Positions 63,101-64,000 of a DNA stretch of 64,000 nt are shown one piece after another. Position 1 is the first letter of the stretch. Each line of letters starts with the position of its first letter. The stretch lies in NCBI RefSeq assembly GCF_000979455.1, contig NZ_JJOY01000030.1, forward strand, positions 306,239 through 370,238. The letters run 5' to 3'. The translations under genes were made by a program, and so were the position numbers. The notes under the pieces were generated by a model. The model saw only the letters and a list, made by a program, of their open reading frames with translations, was not told where the DNA came from and did no database searches. This stretch comes from Methanosarcina sp. 2.H.T.1A.6. Lineage in GTDB: Archaea; Halobacteriota; Methanosarcinia; Methanosarcinales; Methanosarcinaceae.

Positions 63101-63729
63101 TTTCATCCCTTCTTGACCTTCAGGCTGAAAAGTTCAACAATAGAAAATGTGTTAAGGATTCGGAAATTATGGAAGCCTTCAGGGAAAGCCAGAATAGGGT
63201 TCTATCTATGGCTCTTATCCATGAGGAACTGCATGAAGGCAGAGAAATCGATAAACTGAAATTTTCGCCATACCTTGAGAAACTCGCGGAGAACCTTTTC
63301 AAGACATACAGCCTTGGAAACGCCGATATCAGCTTAAGCCTGGACCTTGAAGAGAATGTGTTCTTTGATATGGATATTGCAGTCCCGTTAGGGATAATTA
63401 TTAATGAACTTATTTCCAATTCCCTCAAACATGCATTTGTAGATAGAGACAGAGGAGAAATCCGAATCAAGCTCTATAGAGAAAAAACCGGGGAATGTAT
63501 AAAAAATAGAGCCGGAAGCAAAAAAGAAGAATGTAAGCCTACCAGTTTCGTTTTAGCAGTTTCAGATGATGGGATAGGTGTACCTGAAAGTTTTGATTTG
63601 AAAAATCCCGACCGACTCGGCATACAGCTGGTAATCGCCCTTGTAGACCAGTTAGAGGGTGAACTTGAATTAAAAAGGAATTCTGGAACTGAATTTATCA
63701 TAAGGTTCAAAGTGGAAGAAAAGCAGTAA
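60187..63729 (+). CDS. Soluble histidine kinase: MEDS, PAS, PocR, three PAS, HisKA_2, HATPase
   Basis: 1180 residues from ATG 60187, chosen by alignment to the MEDS start of the first kinase and GGAGAAGATG upstream; the frame opens at 60130. Domains: MEDS (about 1-190), PAS (about 215-335), PocR ligand domain (about 345-520; VDVQAIQSLMDDFYKL, CKHCIESD, GQFFFEDEP), PAS about 540-660, 670-790 and 820-945, HisKA_2 (EIHHRIKNNLQVISSLL) and HATPase (INELISNSLKHAF, SDDGIGVP). No membrane helix. MEDS and PocR, both proposed sensors of small hydrocarbon-derived ligands, are together here. The MEDS-coding DNA is about 95 percent the same as in the first kinase. Confidence 0.93.
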   Translation: MNERLRESGIDIIGDIPWGTHFCQFYQTKEDLMDMLVPYFRAGLENNEFCMWVTSQPLGVENAKEALEMAVPDIDAYLEKGQLEIIPYNYWYVKEGKSSSDEGGFDSERVLNCWVEKLDHALASGYDGLRLSGNTFGLEKEGWNGFVEYEKEIDNIIGNFHMMALCTYPLDRCHATEIIDVVINHQFSLIKREGKWERIESPRRKKAEEEAAQAAKDWKYTFDIVPDLIAILDAEYRVVRANKAMAARLGVTPEKCVGLTCYRVIHGMDEPPSFCPHRQLLEDGLEHTKEVREESLGGDFIVTVSPLHDSEGKLTGCIHVAHDITERKRAEEALRQSEQRVRLKLESILSPAREMANLELADIVDVQAIQSLMDDFYKLAHIPMSLGDLKGNILVGVGWQEICTRFHRVHPEACKHCIESDTKLSAGVAPGEFKLYRCKNNMWDIATPLIVGGQHVGNILSGQFFFEDEPLDYELFRAQAKKYGFNEEEYIAVLENVPRLSREAVDTGMTFFMKLAHMFSQLSYSNIKLAQSLSERDSLVDALRESEERFRSVLENSLDVAYRRNLQTGCYDYMSPVVEQITGFSAQKMSAMSINEVLDHVHPDDRPQVTAELVQAFETGHGTLEYRFKRKDGKYRWLADHFTVIKDQNDIPLFSGGIIRDITRQKQAEEALIRSENKFRTLAENSPDVISRLDRQNRHMYVNPAAAEPYGHSPEEIVGKTNSELGMDPENVKFWEGHYENVFTTGKPETMEFHYKSPQGKEYYFNTRIVPEFIGGEVSSVLAISRDITDEKEVEAKLKEAYENLEKLVEERTTQLENAYNSLKESEKGLAEAQKMAHIGNWYWDIATDKTYWSEEMYSIFGRDPRELAPSYNEYLSYIHPDDRDYFDNATMKAVNGKPYSIDHRIILANGEERTVHIQSEVMYNEENIPIQIKGIVQDITERKKAEKALVNLEIARKKEIHHRIKNNLQVISSLLDLQAEKFNNRKCVKDSEIMEAFRESQNRVLSMALIHEELHEGREIDKLKFSPYLEKLAENLFKTYSLGNADISLSLDLEENVFFDMDIAVPLGIIINELISNSLKHAFVDRDRGEIRIKLYREKTGECIKNRAGSKKEECKPTSFVLAVSDDGIGVPESFDLKNPDRLGIQLVIALVDQLEGELELKRNSGTEFIIRFKVEEKQ

Positions 63730-63762
63730 AAAAGAAAAGCAGTAAAAAAGAAAAGCAGTAAA
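63718..63762 (+). repeat. 16-bp tandem repeat overlapping the end of the second kinase gene
   Basis: Unit GAAAAGCAGTAAAAAA repeats nearly three times; the first unit contains the kinase stop codon. Confidence 0.8.
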
Positions 63763-63863
63763 AATCCGTATTTCGAGAAATTTGTTTACCTGTCATCTTA
63801 TTCCATGTTATATATCTAATATTTAGACGTATAATGTCAAACAATTACTTAAGTTTCCGGGAA

Positions 63864-64000
63864 TCTTAACGTCAACTACCCCTGAGCTAAAGACTCAGGG
63901 ACTTGTCTAACAAGCCCTGGTTGACCAGATCACCGATTAGGAGCAACGGAAAATCGGTAAACGATAGGAAAGAATACATAGTTACCCTTGAATGTCGCCT
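63864..64000. mobile_element. Possible end of an IS200/IS605-family element running off the window
   Basis: The hairpin CCCTGAG-CTAAAGA-CTCAGGG (63880-63900) is preceded by CGTCAACTAC and followed by GACTTGTCTAACAAGCCC and GGTTGACC. TCAACTACCCC-type hairpins of this kind mark ends of IS200/IS605 elements, including those with tnpB. No transposase is visible in the window, so this is an edge call. Confidence 0.45.

Noticed and set aside
1..64000. tRNA, rRNA or a CRISPR-Cas locus
   Set aside because: No cloverleaf-like sequence, ribosomal motif or cas gene was noticed. A dedicated tRNA search was not possible here.

Overview
The window is a stretch of chromosome from a Methanosarcina-like methanogenic archaeon. 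The main evidence is the three-gene archaeal coenzyme A block (coaBC, pantoate kinase, phosphopantothenate synthetase), archaeal GatD, a CooS-type nickel CO dehydrogenase, PGF-CTERM surface proteins, DadD next to an archaeal-type AhcY, MEDS-domain histidine kinases, and long AT-rich intergenic regions full of short tandem repeats. The species cannot be named from the sequence alone. No tRNA, rRNA or CRISPR array was seen.

Layout. 1-8 kb: the 5' part of a YHS-domain/alpha-glucan phosphorylase running off the left edge, a small two-helix membrane protein, two UbiB/AarF-type kinases (one lacking its catalytic Asp), an APC permease, a SHOCT protein and an HMA metal-binding protein that apparently starts at CTG. 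8-11.7 kb: an AT-rich patch with a TAA-split small gene, a doubly frameshifted double-cubane/2-hydroxyacyl-CoA dehydratase-like gene with its intact activase, and a possible HEPN protein. 11.7-19.2 kb: twin methyltransferases, a predicted surface mono-heme c protein, argH, gatD, and a sodium:solute symporter with its small partner. 19.6-22.4 kb: twin LarA-like proteins with duplicated leaders. 23-29.5 kb: a secreted protein of unknown function, solitary cooS, a UPF0173 hydrolase and a DUF2117 protein. 29.6-33 kb: an accessory block with Fic, an 11-bp satellite, a broken nucleotidyltransferase and a KilA-N gene between related repeats. 33-38 kb: an archaeal type IV-pilus-like secretion ATPase and its membrane platform. 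38.4-44 kb: a large PKD/beta-helix surface protein, a PHP protein, RlmE and a YoaK-like protein. 44.4-46.2 kb: a gene graveyard with an RNase J-like tail fragment, an orphan signal peptide, a 179-bp MITE with perfect target duplication, and a TAA-split exported protein. 46.6-55.3 kb: housekeeping (Vms1-like hydrolase, CoA biosynthesis, a frameshifted HD hydrolase, dadD and ahcY). 56-63.7 kb: two very large paralogous MEDS/PAS histidine kinases. The right edge carries a hairpin resembling an IS200/IS605-type end.

How the genes work together. coaBC, pantoate kinase and PPS supply most steps from pantoate to phosphopantetheine. AhcY hydrolyses S-adenosylhomocysteine from the many methyltransferase reactions, and DadD deaminates 5'-deoxyadenosine and related nucleosides. 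CooS, the symporter, LarA and the soluble kinases fit a carbon-metabolism and sensing theme, but no single operon joins them. The most notable observations are the apparent UbiB pseudokinase next to an active-looking paralogue, the LarA pair with a conserved palindromic operator candidate, the sortable mono-heme cytochrome, the MITE, the KilA-N cassette, the MEDS+PocR kinase, and an unusual density of genes broken by one- or two-event lesions. Some of these lesions could be assembly errors and should be checked against reads.
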